Shown one piece after another: positions 1 through 8,800 of a DNA stretch of 64,000 bases. Source of the stretch: Mucilaginibacter arboris (GTDB lineage: Bacteria > Bacteroidota > Bacteroidia > Sphingobacteriales > Sphingobacteriaceae); assembly GCF_009754915.1 (NCBI RefSeq), contig NZ_WPIK01000007.1, positions 173,520 through 237,519 of the forward strand. The letters run 5' to 3'. The notes under the pieces are model-generated. The model was not told where the DNA came from and made no database searches. It was given only the letters and a program-made list of their open reading frames with translations. Within the stretch, counting starts at the first letter, position 1. Every line of letters begins with the position of its first letter. Made by a program: the position numbers and the translations under genes.

Positions 1-497
1 ATTAACGGACTGAACTCGATCTGCGGAATAAAGGCAACTAAAGCGACAATAATGAGCCCAATGGCCCACAAACCGCTTAAACGGTCAAATAATATCGCCC
101 AGAATACTTTTTTTGCAGGCTTTTTATAGGTTTTGTTTAGCAGCCAGATCTTGTAACCGTCGCCGCCAATTCCTCCCGGTAAAAACAGGTTGTAAAACAG
201 GCCGAGCATGTACAGGCGCATGTTAAATTTTCTTCCTAAGTGAAGGTGGATCGAACGGAAAAAACTAAGTAAACGCGAAGCTGCAAATAGCATCGAAGTA
301 AAATAAGTAACCAAAGCCAGCAGCAAATAAAGCGGATTGGATGTTTGTAATATCCGTTTTACTTCCGGGTAATCCATTTTGCGGATCACCAGCCAAAGCA
401 AAAGGCCGGTAAATCCAATTTTCAGCAAGGTTTTCAGCAGGTCCCAAAGCTTTTGTTTCGGGGTTTTTAGTTGGGGGATTTCTTTGGGTAGGGCCAT
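1..497 (-). CDS. Lysylphosphatidylglycerol synthase-like / UPF0104 (YbhN-type) membrane protein, N-terminal part
   Basis: The gene starts with ATG at 497 on the minus strand and runs off the left edge, so about 165 N-terminal residues are visible. After a basic start (MALPKEIPQ) come hydrophobic segments at about residues 20-35 and 50-70. The motifs FLPGGIGGDGYK and FDRLSGLW follow; these are typical of the LPG_synthase_TM / UPF0104 family (PF03706) of polytopic inner-membrane proteins. Some family members flip or modify lipids, but the substrate here cannot be told. The gene diverges from aguB, with about 190 bases between the starts. Family assignment is fairly sure; function is inference. 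Confidence 0.75.
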   Translation of the reverse strand, partial: MALPKEIPQLKTPKQKLWDLLKTLLKIGFTGLLLWLVIRKMDYPEVKRILQTSNPLYLLLALVTYFTSMLFAASRLLSFFRSIHLHLGRKFNMRLYMLGLFYNLFLPGGIGGDGYKIWLLNKTYKKPAKKVFWAILFDRLSGLWAIGLIIVALVAFIPQIEFSPL

Positions 498-650
498 TAA
501 CAGGCAAATTTAATAAAATTGAAATAAGGTGCTGCGTTTTGTTTAAGCACTGCGTATAAAGCTTTTGATACATAAATACGGTATTAAAAACAAAAGATGC
601 TGTTTTTATCGCTATTAAATTAGCATGATATTTACTATCATCCTAATTTC

Positions 651-658
651 TATTTTTG
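651..658 (+). promoter_or_regulatory. Possible Bacteroidota -7 box of the agmatine operon
   Basis: TATTTTTG fits the TAnnTTTG -7 consensus known for Bacteroidota housekeeping sigma factors. It lies 27 bases before the aguB ATG. No convincing TTG -33 box is seen about 20 bases upstream, so the call rests on the -7 match and position only. Confidence 0.4.
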
Positions 659-685
659 CGGCAATTAAAAAAACTTAGCTAAAAA

Positions 686-1555
686 ATGTCTAAAGTTAAA
701 GTAGGATTGGTGCAGATGGCTTGCACGGCAGATAAGGAAGCGAACCTGCAAAAAGCCATCAGCAAAATAAACGAAGCGGTTGCAAAAGGTGCACAAATTG
801 TGTGTTTGCAGGAGCTGTTTACATCACTATATTTTTGTGATGAAGAGAATTACGATAATTTTAAACTGGCAGAAGCAATTCCAGGCCCGTCAACTGATGA
901 ACTTTCTAAAGTTGCTGCCGAATTGAATGTTGTAATTGTAGCTTCTCTGTTTGAAAAACGCACGCAAGGTTTGTATCATAATACTACGGCTGTTATTGAT
1001 GCAGACGGAAAGTATCTGGGCAAATACCGGAAAATGCATATTCCGGATGACCCGGGTTTTTACGAAAAATTCTACTTTACACCGGGAGATTTAGGCTACA
1101 AAGTCTGGAAAACCAAATACGCTACTTTTGGTGTTTTAATTTGCTGGGACCAGTGGTATCCGGAAGCTGCACGAATTACTGCTTTAATGGGCGCAGAAAT
1201 CCTGTTTTATCCAACAGCAATTGGCTGGGCAACAACGCAGGATTTACCAACTAATACCGAGCAATACAATGCCTGGCAAACCATTCAGCGCTCGCATGGT
1301 GTGGCTAACGGCGTGCATGTAGTTAGTGTAAACCGCGTAGGAGAGGAAGCCGGTGTAAAATTCTGGGGAGGATCATTTATATCCAATCCGTTCGGAACGG
1401 TTATTTATCAGGCTTCGCATGATGAGGAAGAAGTGATTGTGCAGGAACTGAATCTATCAGAAACTGATCGTTATCGTACACATTGGCCGTTTTTGCGTGA
1501 TCGTAGAATTGATTCTTATCAGCCCATAACTAAGCGTTTGATTGATGAAGACTAA
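686..1555 (+). CDS. aguB: N-carbamoylputrescine amidase
   Basis: This 289-residue nitrilase-superfamily amidase should hydrolyse N-carbamoylputrescine to putrescine, CO2 and ammonia in the cytoplasm. The Glu-Lys-Cys triad is visible as E43 (CLQELF), K116 (YRKMHIP) and C153 (LICWDQWYPEAAR). Length and the GWATTQDLP / WGGSFISNPFG segments fit the AguB subfamily rather than generic nitrilases. The ATG at 686 follows an A-rich leader without a Shine-Dalgarno sequence, as is usual in this phylum. The stop overlaps the start of aguA, which makes the preceding enzyme of the same pathway, so the pair is almost certainly one operon. A copy of the sister word lies upstream at 597. Confidence 0.93.
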   Translation: MSKVKVGLVQMACTADKEANLQKAISKINEAVAKGAQIVCLQELFTSLYFCDEENYDNFKLAEAIPGPSTDELSKVAAELNVVIVASLFEKRTQGLYHNTTAVIDADGKYLGKYRKMHIPDDPGFYEKFYFTPGDLGYKVWKTKYATFGVLICWDQWYPEAARITALMGAEILFYPTAIGWATTQDLPTNTEQYNAWQTIQRSHGVANGVHVVSVNRVGEEAGVKFWGGSFISNPFGTVIYQASHDEEEVIVQELNLSETDRYRTHWPFLRDRRIDSYQPITKRLIDED

Positions 1556-2594
1556 TTTGCAAGAACAAGGTTATTATTTCCCTGCGGAATGGGAAAAACA
1601 CGAAGCAACGTGGTTAAGCTGGCCGCACAAGGAAGCTTCCTGGCCTTCTAAAATCGGCATGATTTATCGTCATTATACAGAATTTATTAAGGTTTTAACA
1701 GAAGGTGAATTGGTGCGAATCAATGTTGCAGATGAAGAAATGGAAGCTTTTGCCAAACAGCAATTGCTGGCTATCGGTACTGATTTAACAAAAGTTCAGT
1801 TCTTTCATTTTCCTACCAACGATGCCTGGTGCCGCGATCATGGCCCGGCGTTTCTGTTAAACCGCAATGCTTCTTTTACCCCTAAAAAAATAGTACTGGA
1901 TTGGAATTACAATGCTTGGGGAAATAAATATCCGCCTTTCAATATGGATGATATTATTCCAACTCGAATTGCAGAATGTTTTGATTTTCCTCTTTACGAA
2001 CCGGGAATTGTAATGGAAGGTGGTTCGGTAGAATTTAACGGAAAAGGAACCGTTTTAACCACAACGGCTTGTTTGCTTAACCCAAACAGAAATCCGCATC
2101 TCACCCAGGAACAAATCGAAGAATATCTTAAAAAATACTACGGCGTTGAGCAGGTGTTGTGGCTGGGAGACGGAATTGTAGGCGATGACACCGACGGGCA
2201 TATTGATGATATCACACGCTTCGTAAATGAAGATACCGTTGTTACCGTGGTGGAGGAAAACCCGGAAGATGAAAATTACCACATCTTACAGGAAAACCTC
2301 GAAAAACTGAAAGAAATGAGATTATTGGATGGGCGCAAACTTAACATCATTGAGCTGCCCATGCCATCGCCGGTAATTTGGGAAGAAACAAGATTGCCCG
2401 CAAGTTACGCCAATTTTTATATCGCAAACAAAGCAGTGATCGTGCCAACTTATCGCGATAAAAACGACGAAAGGGCATTGCAGATCTTACAAAAATGCTT
2501 TCCTAACCGTAAAGTTGTAGGAATAGATTCTACCGATATTATCTGGGGATTAGGCAGTTTCCATTGCTTAAGTCAGCAGGAACCAGCAGTATAA
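1545..2594 (+). CDS. aguA: Agmatine deiminase
   Basis: This 349-residue enzyme of the peptidyl-arginine deiminase fold converts agmatine to N-carbamoylputrescine and ammonia, supplying the substrate of AguB. The N-terminal PAEWEKHEATWLSWPH segment, the central DDTDGHIDD motif and the C-terminal catalytic cysteine (C341 in GSFHCLSQQEP) are all present, and length is normal. An in-frame TTG lies at 1542, but the ATG at 1545 is the likelier start. It gives an 11-base overlap with aguB, typical of translational coupling. The gene order is downstream enzyme first. Nothing in the sequence suggests an arginine decarboxylase nearby to supply agmatine. Confidence 0.93.
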   Translation: MKTNLQEQGYYFPAEWEKHEATWLSWPHKEASWPSKIGMIYRHYTEFIKVLTEGELVRINVADEEMEAFAKQQLLAIGTDLTKVQFFHFPTNDAWCRDHGPAFLLNRNASFTPKKIVLDWNYNAWGNKYPPFNMDDIIPTRIAECFDFPLYEPGIVMEGGSVEFNGKGTVLTTTACLLNPNRNPHLTQEQIEEYLKKYYGVEQVLWLGDGIVGDDTDGHIDDITRFVNEDTVVTVVEENPEDENYHILQENLEKLKEMRLLDGRKLNIIELPMPSPVIWEETRLPASYANFYIANKAVIVPTYRDKNDERALQILQKCFPNRKVVGIDSTDIIWGLGSFHCLSQQEPAV

Positions 2595-2696
2595 AGTTTC
2601 ATGTTTTTTGATGCAGTAAAAAGGCGGCTTCATTTTGAAACCGTCCCTTTTTGTTGCTAACGTTGTTTAAGCTTATTTCCTGGCTGTCTTTTTTTT

Positions 2697-3227
2697 AGTG
2701 TTGATGCTTCTTTTATCGCCTAAAAATGTTGGTCAATGCTTTTGGATTTTTTTAGTGTTGATGCTTCTTTTATCACCTAAAAATGTTGGTTATTGTTTTT
2801 GATTTCTTTGGGTTGATGCTTCTTTTATCACCTAAAAATGTTGGTTATTGTTTTTGATTTCTTTGGGTTGATGCTTCTTTTATCGCCTAAAATGCTGGTC
2901 ATTGTTTTTGATTTTTTTAGTGTTGATGCTTCTTTTTCCGCCTAAAAATGTTGACCAAGTTTTGGATTTTTTTAGTGTTGATGCTTCTTTTATCACCTAA
3001 AAATGTTGGCCATGTTTTTGATTTCTTTGGGTTGATGCTTCTTTTATCGCCTAAAAATGTTGACCAAGTTTTGGATTTTTTTAGGGTTGATGCTTCTTTT
3101 ATCACCTAAAAATGCTGGTCATTGTTTTTGATTTCTTTGGGTTGATGCTTCTTTTATCGCCTAAAAATGTTGACCAAGTTTTGGATTTTTTTAGTGTTGA
3201 TGCTTCTTTTATCACCTAAAAATGTTA
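2697..3227. repeat. Tandem array of ten 55-bp units built on the dispersed word
   Basis: Ten units start with the word at 2704, 2761, 2816, 2871, 2926, 2981, 3035, 3090, 3145 and 3200, a spacing of 54-57 bases. The first ~24 bases of each unit (word plus RCCTAAAAATG) are nearly fixed. The following ~30 bases vary but are related, in forms such as TTGTTTTTGATTTCTTTGGG and TTTTGGATTTTTTTAGTG, which partly alternate. One copy (2926) has changed to CTTTTTCC. No gene is supported; the period is not a multiple of three, and short frames across it are artefacts. The array abuts the MITE-like element at 3230. Confidence 0.95.
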
Positions 3228-3229
3228 GG

Positions 3230-3545
3230 GCCTGTTTAAATTTTGTCCTTTTGTTTGATGCCCCTTTTATACCATAATTTTTTAAATTTTTTGTGTTTTT
3301 GGCTAAAGCCCGTTGTCGGTTATCCTTTATCCACGGCCTTAAGGCCGCGGCAACCGCAGTTGGAACCTAATTGGGACATTCTATCCACACAAAGCCAATC
3401 CAGCATTAGTAAAACAAAGATCTGTCGTAAAAACCGGGCTGTAAAATTACCACGGCCTTCAGGCCGTGGATGGCATAAACACAGACAGGGGCTTTAGCCA
3501 AAAAAAGAAGCACACAAAAAAATTACCGAATAAATTTTAAACAAC
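3230..3545 (+). mobile_element. MITE-like repeat element, copy A
   Basis: About 316 bases bounded by inverted ends GCCTGTTTAAATTTT and AAATTTTAAAC. A second inverted pair lies inside (TTTGGCTAAAGCC near 3298 and GGCTTTAGCCAAA near 3490). Within that lie two palindromes of the type CACGGCCTTNAGGCCG. The same layout recurs at 45479-45790 in reverse and at 53051-53352. No transposase frame is present, so it would be non-autonomous. The nested GC palindromes also resemble REP/BIME structures mobilised by RAYT-type transposases. The right end has drifted (AAACAACTT rather than AAACAGGC). Confidence 0.8.
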
Positions 3546-3577
3546 TTCTAAAGCAACGGTTTATAAAAAAGCGATTA

Positions 3578-4234
3578 TCAGAAAAATATGCCCAGGCTTA
3601 AAGCCAGATAATCGCTCTTGATATCGTACGAATTGCTTAACGTATTGGTTAAGCCGTGGTTTAGGGTTAAACCGGTTTGCAGCTTTAAACCCGTACTAAG
3701 GTGCCATTCTGCCCCGGCCCCAACTATCAAACTTGCCCTGAATATATTTGCATCCGTTAAGGTGTAGTTACCCGAATTGTTAACCGATTCTTTGCCGCTG
3801 ATTTTGATGCCTGTACCCAAACCAAACTGCCCGTAAAAGCGGGCAAGGTCGGTTGGGTTGCTTTTAAGTTTTAACGTAAGCGGAATCTCAATGTATTGAA
3901 GTTTGTAAGTGCCGGTATAATTTGCAGCATCAGCAATTAAAGGTTGGCTCAGGTTTCCGTTGATGCTGGTAACCGTAAAAGCAGTGGAAAAAAAGTAATT
4001 GCGGTCGAAACCAAAATCTCCCAAAACACCGTAGCTGATGCCAGCGCGTGCGCCCGTGCTGATAGCAGAATTGCCGGAATTGGTAACCCGCATCCAACCG
4101 ATATTAGGCGATAAGGTAAACCCCAGCTGAATGTTCCGCTCGCTAAAACTTGACTGCCGGCGATAAATTTGCTGTGCCGAACTTAAAAACGGTAAAAAAA
4201 GCAGGCAAAATAAAAATAAGCAGTTTTTCATCAT
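3578..4234 (-). CDS. Outer-membrane beta-barrel protein (PorT / OMP_b-brl_2 type)
   Basis: About 218 residues. The likely start is the ATG pair at 4234/4231, which opens a clean signal peptide (MMKNCLFLFCLLFLPFLSSAQQ); a longer frame upstream adds residues that would bury it. The mature part has alternating strands rich in Gly, Tyr and Asn, including FTLSPNIGWMRV, YIEIPLTLKLK and YGQFGLGTGIKISG, as in small porin-like barrels (PF13568). The chain ends in a strand with terminal phenylalanines (ALSLGIFF), a usual barrel C-terminus. Specific function is unknown. It lies downstream of the permease gene on the same strand but behind a hairpin at 4273-4302. Confidence 0.75.
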   Translation of the reverse strand: MMKNCLFLFCLLFLPFLSSAQQIYRRQSSFSERNIQLGFTLSPNIGWMRVTNSGNSAISTGARAGISYGVLGDFGFDRNYFFSTAFTVTSINGNLSQPLIADAANYTGTYKLQYIEIPLTLKLKSNPTDLARFYGQFGLGTGIKISGKESVNNSGNYTLTDANIFRASLIVGAGAEWHLSTGLKLQTGLTLNHGLTNTLSNSYDIKSDYLALSLGIFF

Positions 4235-4272
4235 GATGAACGTGTTTTTTATATGTAAAGGTTTAAAAAGCG

Positions 4273-4302
4273 ATACTGTTTTTAGGCAGGTAAAAACAGT
4301 AT
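4273..4302 (-). terminator. Hairpin terminator after the APC permease gene
   Basis: The arms ATACTGTTTTTA and TAAAAACAGTAT form a perfect 12-base stem around GGCAGG, followed on the minus strand by CGCTTTTTAAAC. The hairpin sits four bases beyond the permease stop. Each arm is the sister form of the dispersed word. Confidence 0.65.
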
Positions 4303-4305
4303 GGG

Positions 4306-5640
4306 TTAATTTGCCGGTAAAGGTTTTTTGGCATAGCGGATGATTTGCCAAGCTGCTTCTCCGGAAAGTAAAGCGCCAATAGCAAAAACTGCTGGCTGCC
4401 AGGTATTTCCGGAGGCAGAAAAAGCACCGGCAAGTGCAGTTATATAAACACTAAAAGGCAGCAAAGCCATCAACCCTAAACCATAAATATTTAAAGGGAT
4501 TTTAAAAGGGCGAGGCATTTCCGGCAATTTGATACGAAAGATGATCAGCGTAACAAACTCTAAAAATAAAGCTGCGCCGTAAAGGGTAACATCGATAATC
4601 AGCAAATCGGTAAAAGTCCATAAAATCATAAAACTGATAATTACAGAGCAAACCAAAATAGAAACATAAGGCGTTTTGTATTTTGGGTGAAGTTTGTTTA
4701 TTTTTTGGGGAAGCAGGCCATCATCGGCCATAACTTTGGGCACGCGCGAAACCGAAAGCAGAACGGCCGAGTACAAGCCTAATGCGCTGGCCATCCCGCC
4801 AAAAGAAAGCAATGCGCCAAGCCAATGGCCACCAATTAAAAGCCCAACAACCGGAAAGCCTTCTTTCTCGAGCTTTGCCGGATTAATCCCTGCTTGTTGT
4901 GCAACAAAAACAGCCAGAAAGTACACCGAAAAAATTAGGATAAAAGCCGTAAATATAGAAATAAGGTAAGTACGGATTGGTTTGTTCACTTCCTCGGCAT
5001 AAGTGGTTACGTTGTCCCAACCAATAAAATTCCACATTACGGTATAAAGCCCTAATCCCAGCGAAGAAAAACCAATGCCTTTTAAAGATAAATGCGGAAA
5101 GGTAAAACTGCCGGCATGATGGCCGAACGCCATATAAAAAAGGATGATAAAAGGGGTAAGTACCAAAGCGCTTAAAAACAGGGAAGCCTTGCCAACAGGA
5201 ACTATCCCTAAAATATTTAATCCTGCTGACGACCAGATGATGAAAAGGCAGATCGGGATTTTATAGGCATGGGCACCGGGGAAAAAGAAAGCAGCATATT
5301 CTGTAAAAAGCACCGGATAAATGGCCAGGTCAACAAAAGTATAAAGCCAGGTCCACCAGCCTTCATACAAGGCCCAGCGCAAGCCTAATGCTTTTTTTAC
5401 CCACTGATAATAGCCGCCGGTAACGGGCATCATACTATTCAATTCGAGTACAGTGAAGATAGTTGGAATATCCCACAAAATGGGTGTAATGATGAGCAGC
5501 AGGAGCGCGCCATTTTTTCCGGCGTAACCTAATAAGGGCTCCAGGCCATATGGGCCACCAGAAACAGTCAGGAAGATGATGGCGATTAAAGGCAATATCC
5601 CTAACTTTTTTCGGGCGGAAGGAGGAGCGGGTAACATCAT
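4306..5640 (-). CDS. APC-family amino acid / polyamine permease
   Basis: A 444-residue polytopic inner-membrane transporter with about 12 hydrophobic segments. The first segment carries the APC signature region (FLTVSGGPYGLEPLLGYAG) and is followed by PVTGGYYQWVKKALG, as in the AAT / YfnA-like branch of the amino acid-polyamine-organocation superfamily. Length is normal and two ATG codons at 5640 and 5637 are equivalent starts. The substrate cannot be read from sequence; an amino acid or polyamine is likely. The gene diverges from the large adhesin at 5848, and a word copy (5709) lies in the shared upstream region. Confidence 0.87.
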   Translation of the reverse strand: MMLPAPPSARKKLGILPLIAIIFLTVSGGPYGLEPLLGYAGKNGALLLLIITPILWDIPTIFTVLELNSMMPVTGGYYQWVKKALGLRWALYEGWWTWLYTFVDLAIYPVLFTEYAAFFFPGAHAYKIPICLFIIWSSAGLNILGIVPVGKASLFLSALVLTPFIILFYMAFGHHAGSFTFPHLSLKGIGFSSLGLGLYTVMWNFIGWDNVTTYAEEVNKPIRTYLISIFTAFILIFSVYFLAVFVAQQAGINPAKLEKEGFPVVGLLIGGHWLGALLSFGGMASALGLYSAVLLSVSRVPKVMADDGLLPQKINKLHPKYKTPYVSILVCSVIISFMILWTFTDLLIIDVTLYGAALFLEFVTLIIFRIKLPEMPRPFKIPLNIYGLGLMALLPFSVYITALAGAFSASGNTWQPAVFAIGALLSGEAAWQIIRYAKKPLPAN

Positions 5641-5847
5641 GGAATAAAGCTAAAAATAAATTACAGTTTGAAGGCTGTAGAAGTGCTTTATACGAAGCCG
5701 CTGATGATATGCTTCTTTTATCAGTGTATTTTATTCAATTTCTGGAAACATCAGGCTTAACAGGTCGTATAACTCCAAATTAAATTTTGACCTCATTCGA
5801 TAAAAAAACTACTCCTTTTCTTTAAAATCTTCATCTCATATTCTTTT

Positions 5848-8800
5848 ATGTTAAAACAATTACAAATTCTTATCCTGCTGCTGTTTTTAGCAGGATTAAT
5901 TTCTAACAAAGCTTTCGCCCAGTTTCCTTACACAAATGGTTTTACGAATTCTACAGCACCTGGGCTAAACACAGGGGGAACGGCGTTGCTTACAGCAACC
6001 AGAGTGCCAGGAGATGCGGAAGGTAATGGTTATTTAAGACTGACTTCTAATTCAAATAATCAGGCAGGTTATGCCTTTGTTTCAAATAGTTTTCCTGCTA
6101 CTAAAGGTATCTCAGTAGCCTTTGAGTACTCAACTTATGGAAGTAGCAACGGAAACGCAGATGGAATAAGTTTTTTTCTTTTTGATGGTAGCTTGCCTGA
6201 TGCTAACTTTAGAGTTGGTTATTATGGAGGTTCTTTAGGGTATTCTAATTCAGGAAGTAATGCAGGCTTATCAAGGGGTTATTTAGGTATTGGAATAGAT
6301 GAATACGGGAATTTCTCTGACCCTAATTTTGGTGTGGGAGGAACAGGACGTGCAACCAACTCAGTAACTATTCGCGGTGCTTATAATGATCCAAGTGGTG
6401 CTTATCGTATGCTTAGAACAGTTCAGCTTTCTACATCCACTCATGGGTTTAATACTATTGCTGGCGGAAACCGTGGTGTGGTAAATACGGCAGGTTACAG
6501 AAAAGCTTATATTGATGTTGTACCTGATGCAAGCGGTGTTGGATATGATATCACAGTAAAGATTCAGCATGATGCAGTTTCCGCTCCGGTAACTATTATT
6601 AATAACTATTATTATAATTATCCGGCTCCTTCAACTTTAAAATTTGGATATGCAGCTTCTACTGGGGCTGAAAATAATTATCATGAGATCAGAAATACAA
6701 CAGTAGATCTTCCGGCGGCTTCTAAAGCTACTTTAACTGCACCAACCCAAACTAACCAAACCTTAAATAGTTGTTCTAATGGTACCGGAAGTGTAAATAT
6801 TTCAAGCGGTTTTAGCACAAGTAACGGGCCTAATGGTGTGATAAACACCGCCAGTACCGACTTGGATCCTTCTACTGCAGGAACCCAAACTACTTATTTT
6901 GTTGCATCAAAAGGAACATTTACTTCGGATGGGAGCGGTATCATAACTTTTACACCTTTAAACAGCTCTGTTACCGGTACGGCAGTTTGTAATTTTACGG
7001 TTGGGGATAATTACAACTCAACTTCAAATACAGCAACTGTAACTGCAATAATTAATGCTGTCCCAACACTTACCATTACAAATCCGGCGGCAGTATGCGC
7101 ACCTGCAACAGTTGATCTTACTGCGGCGGCTGTTACTGCAGGCAGTGATGCTGGCCTAACATTTTCTTATTATAGTAATGCGGCTGCAACTACCGTAATA
7201 AGTAGTCCGGCTGCAATAGCAAGTTCGGGTACTTATTATATTAAAGCGGTAAATATCAGCGGCTGTTCCGTAATTCAACCGGTAACAGTTATTATTAATC
7301 CTCAGCCTACAACAGCAAATGCGGGTACTATCCCAATATTAACTACAGCTACAACTACCTCTGCTACTTTAAACGGCAATCAGCCAACCGCAGGAACAGG
7401 TTCTTGGTCGCAAATTAGTGGCCCTACTACAGCCACTTTTGTTAATGCAGCTCTTTATAACACAAGCGTAGGCAATCTTGCTCCCGGTACTTATGTTTTT
7501 CGTTGGTCAATTACAAATAGCTGTAATACATCAACCAGTAATGTTACAATAACCGTTAAGTCTTCCAACGCTAATCTCACTAATCTTACCTTAAGTGCAG
7601 GTACATTGTTACCTGCCTTTACTGCTGCAATAATTTCTTATACAGCTACTGTTGCAGATAATGCTGCTTCAATAACTTTAACGCCGTTTACTGCGGACCC
7701 TAATGCTACAGTTAAAATCAACAATACAACTGTAGTTAGCGGCAACGCCTCCGGGCCAATAGATCTTCCAGTAGGCTCAACCAATGTTCAAATTGTAGTT
7801 ACAGCTCAGGATGGTGTTACTACTAAAACATATAATGTTAATGTAACGCGCCCGGCAACCATAGCTCCATCTGTTCCTGTTTTAGTTTCCGGTACAATTA
7901 CAAACAGTAATACACCAACGATAACTGGTACTTCAGAGGCAGGTTCAACGGTAACATTATACGATGGAACGACAGTGATAGGCACAGCAACAGCAGATGG
8001 CAGCGGTAACTGGAGTATTGTAACCTCTACTTTGATTGATGGAACCCACAGTCTTACTGCTACAGCAACTTTCCCTAATAATGTCAGCCCGCGAAGTTCT
8101 GCTTTGACAATTACAGTAGATACGACAGCACCGGCTGTAGCAAGTATTCTGGCCCCTGCAAATGGTAATATATCTGCTAATACTCGTCCGGTGATTACTG
8201 GAACAGCTGAAGCAAATTCTACAGTATCTTTATATGACGGAACAACATTAATTGGTACCACGACAGCTAATCCAACCGGTAACTGGAGCATAATACCTGT
8301 TACAGCATTGGCAGATGGCAGTCATAGCCTTACCGTAACAGCAAAAGATGCGGCAGGCAATGTAAGTGCAGCAAGTACTGCAACAACGATAACAGTAGAT
8401 ACTACTGCGCCATTAGCGCCGTCGGTGCCGGCACTTGCATCGGGAGGTACAATTACAGGCAATAACAGGCCGACAGTTACTGGGACAGCAGAAGCAGGTT
8501 CAACAGTAACGTTATATGACGGAACGACAGTGATAGGTACAGCAACGGCAGATGCAAATGGGAACTGGAGCATAACACCTGCTATAACACTTGCAGATGG
8601 CAACCACAACTTAACAACAAAAGCAAAGGATGCAGCGGGAAATGTTAGTGCAGCAAGCCCTGTAGCAACCATTACAGTAGATACAGTGCCACCAGTAACG
8701 CCATCTGTACCAGTATTAGCATCGTTAGGTACAATTACAAACAATAATAAACCAACAGTTACAGGTACGGCAGAGCCGGGATCAACAGTTATTTTGTATG

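Noticed and set aside
265..573. 102-residue minus-strand frame at the left edge
   Set aside because: It overlaps the flippase-like gene in another frame and has no family features, while the alternative frame has clear motifs.
2917..3105. Lys-rich repeat peptide on the minus strand in the tandem array
   Set aside because: The 55-base period shifts frame every unit, so no consistent peptide is maintained.
2697..3227. CRISPR array
   Set aside because: Units are evenly spaced with a conserved core, but the stretches between cores are similar to each other rather than unique spacers, and no cas gene is present.
3230..3545. Small protein of 84 residues in MITE copy A
   Set aside because: The frame is not kept in copies B and C, so it is not a conserved gene.
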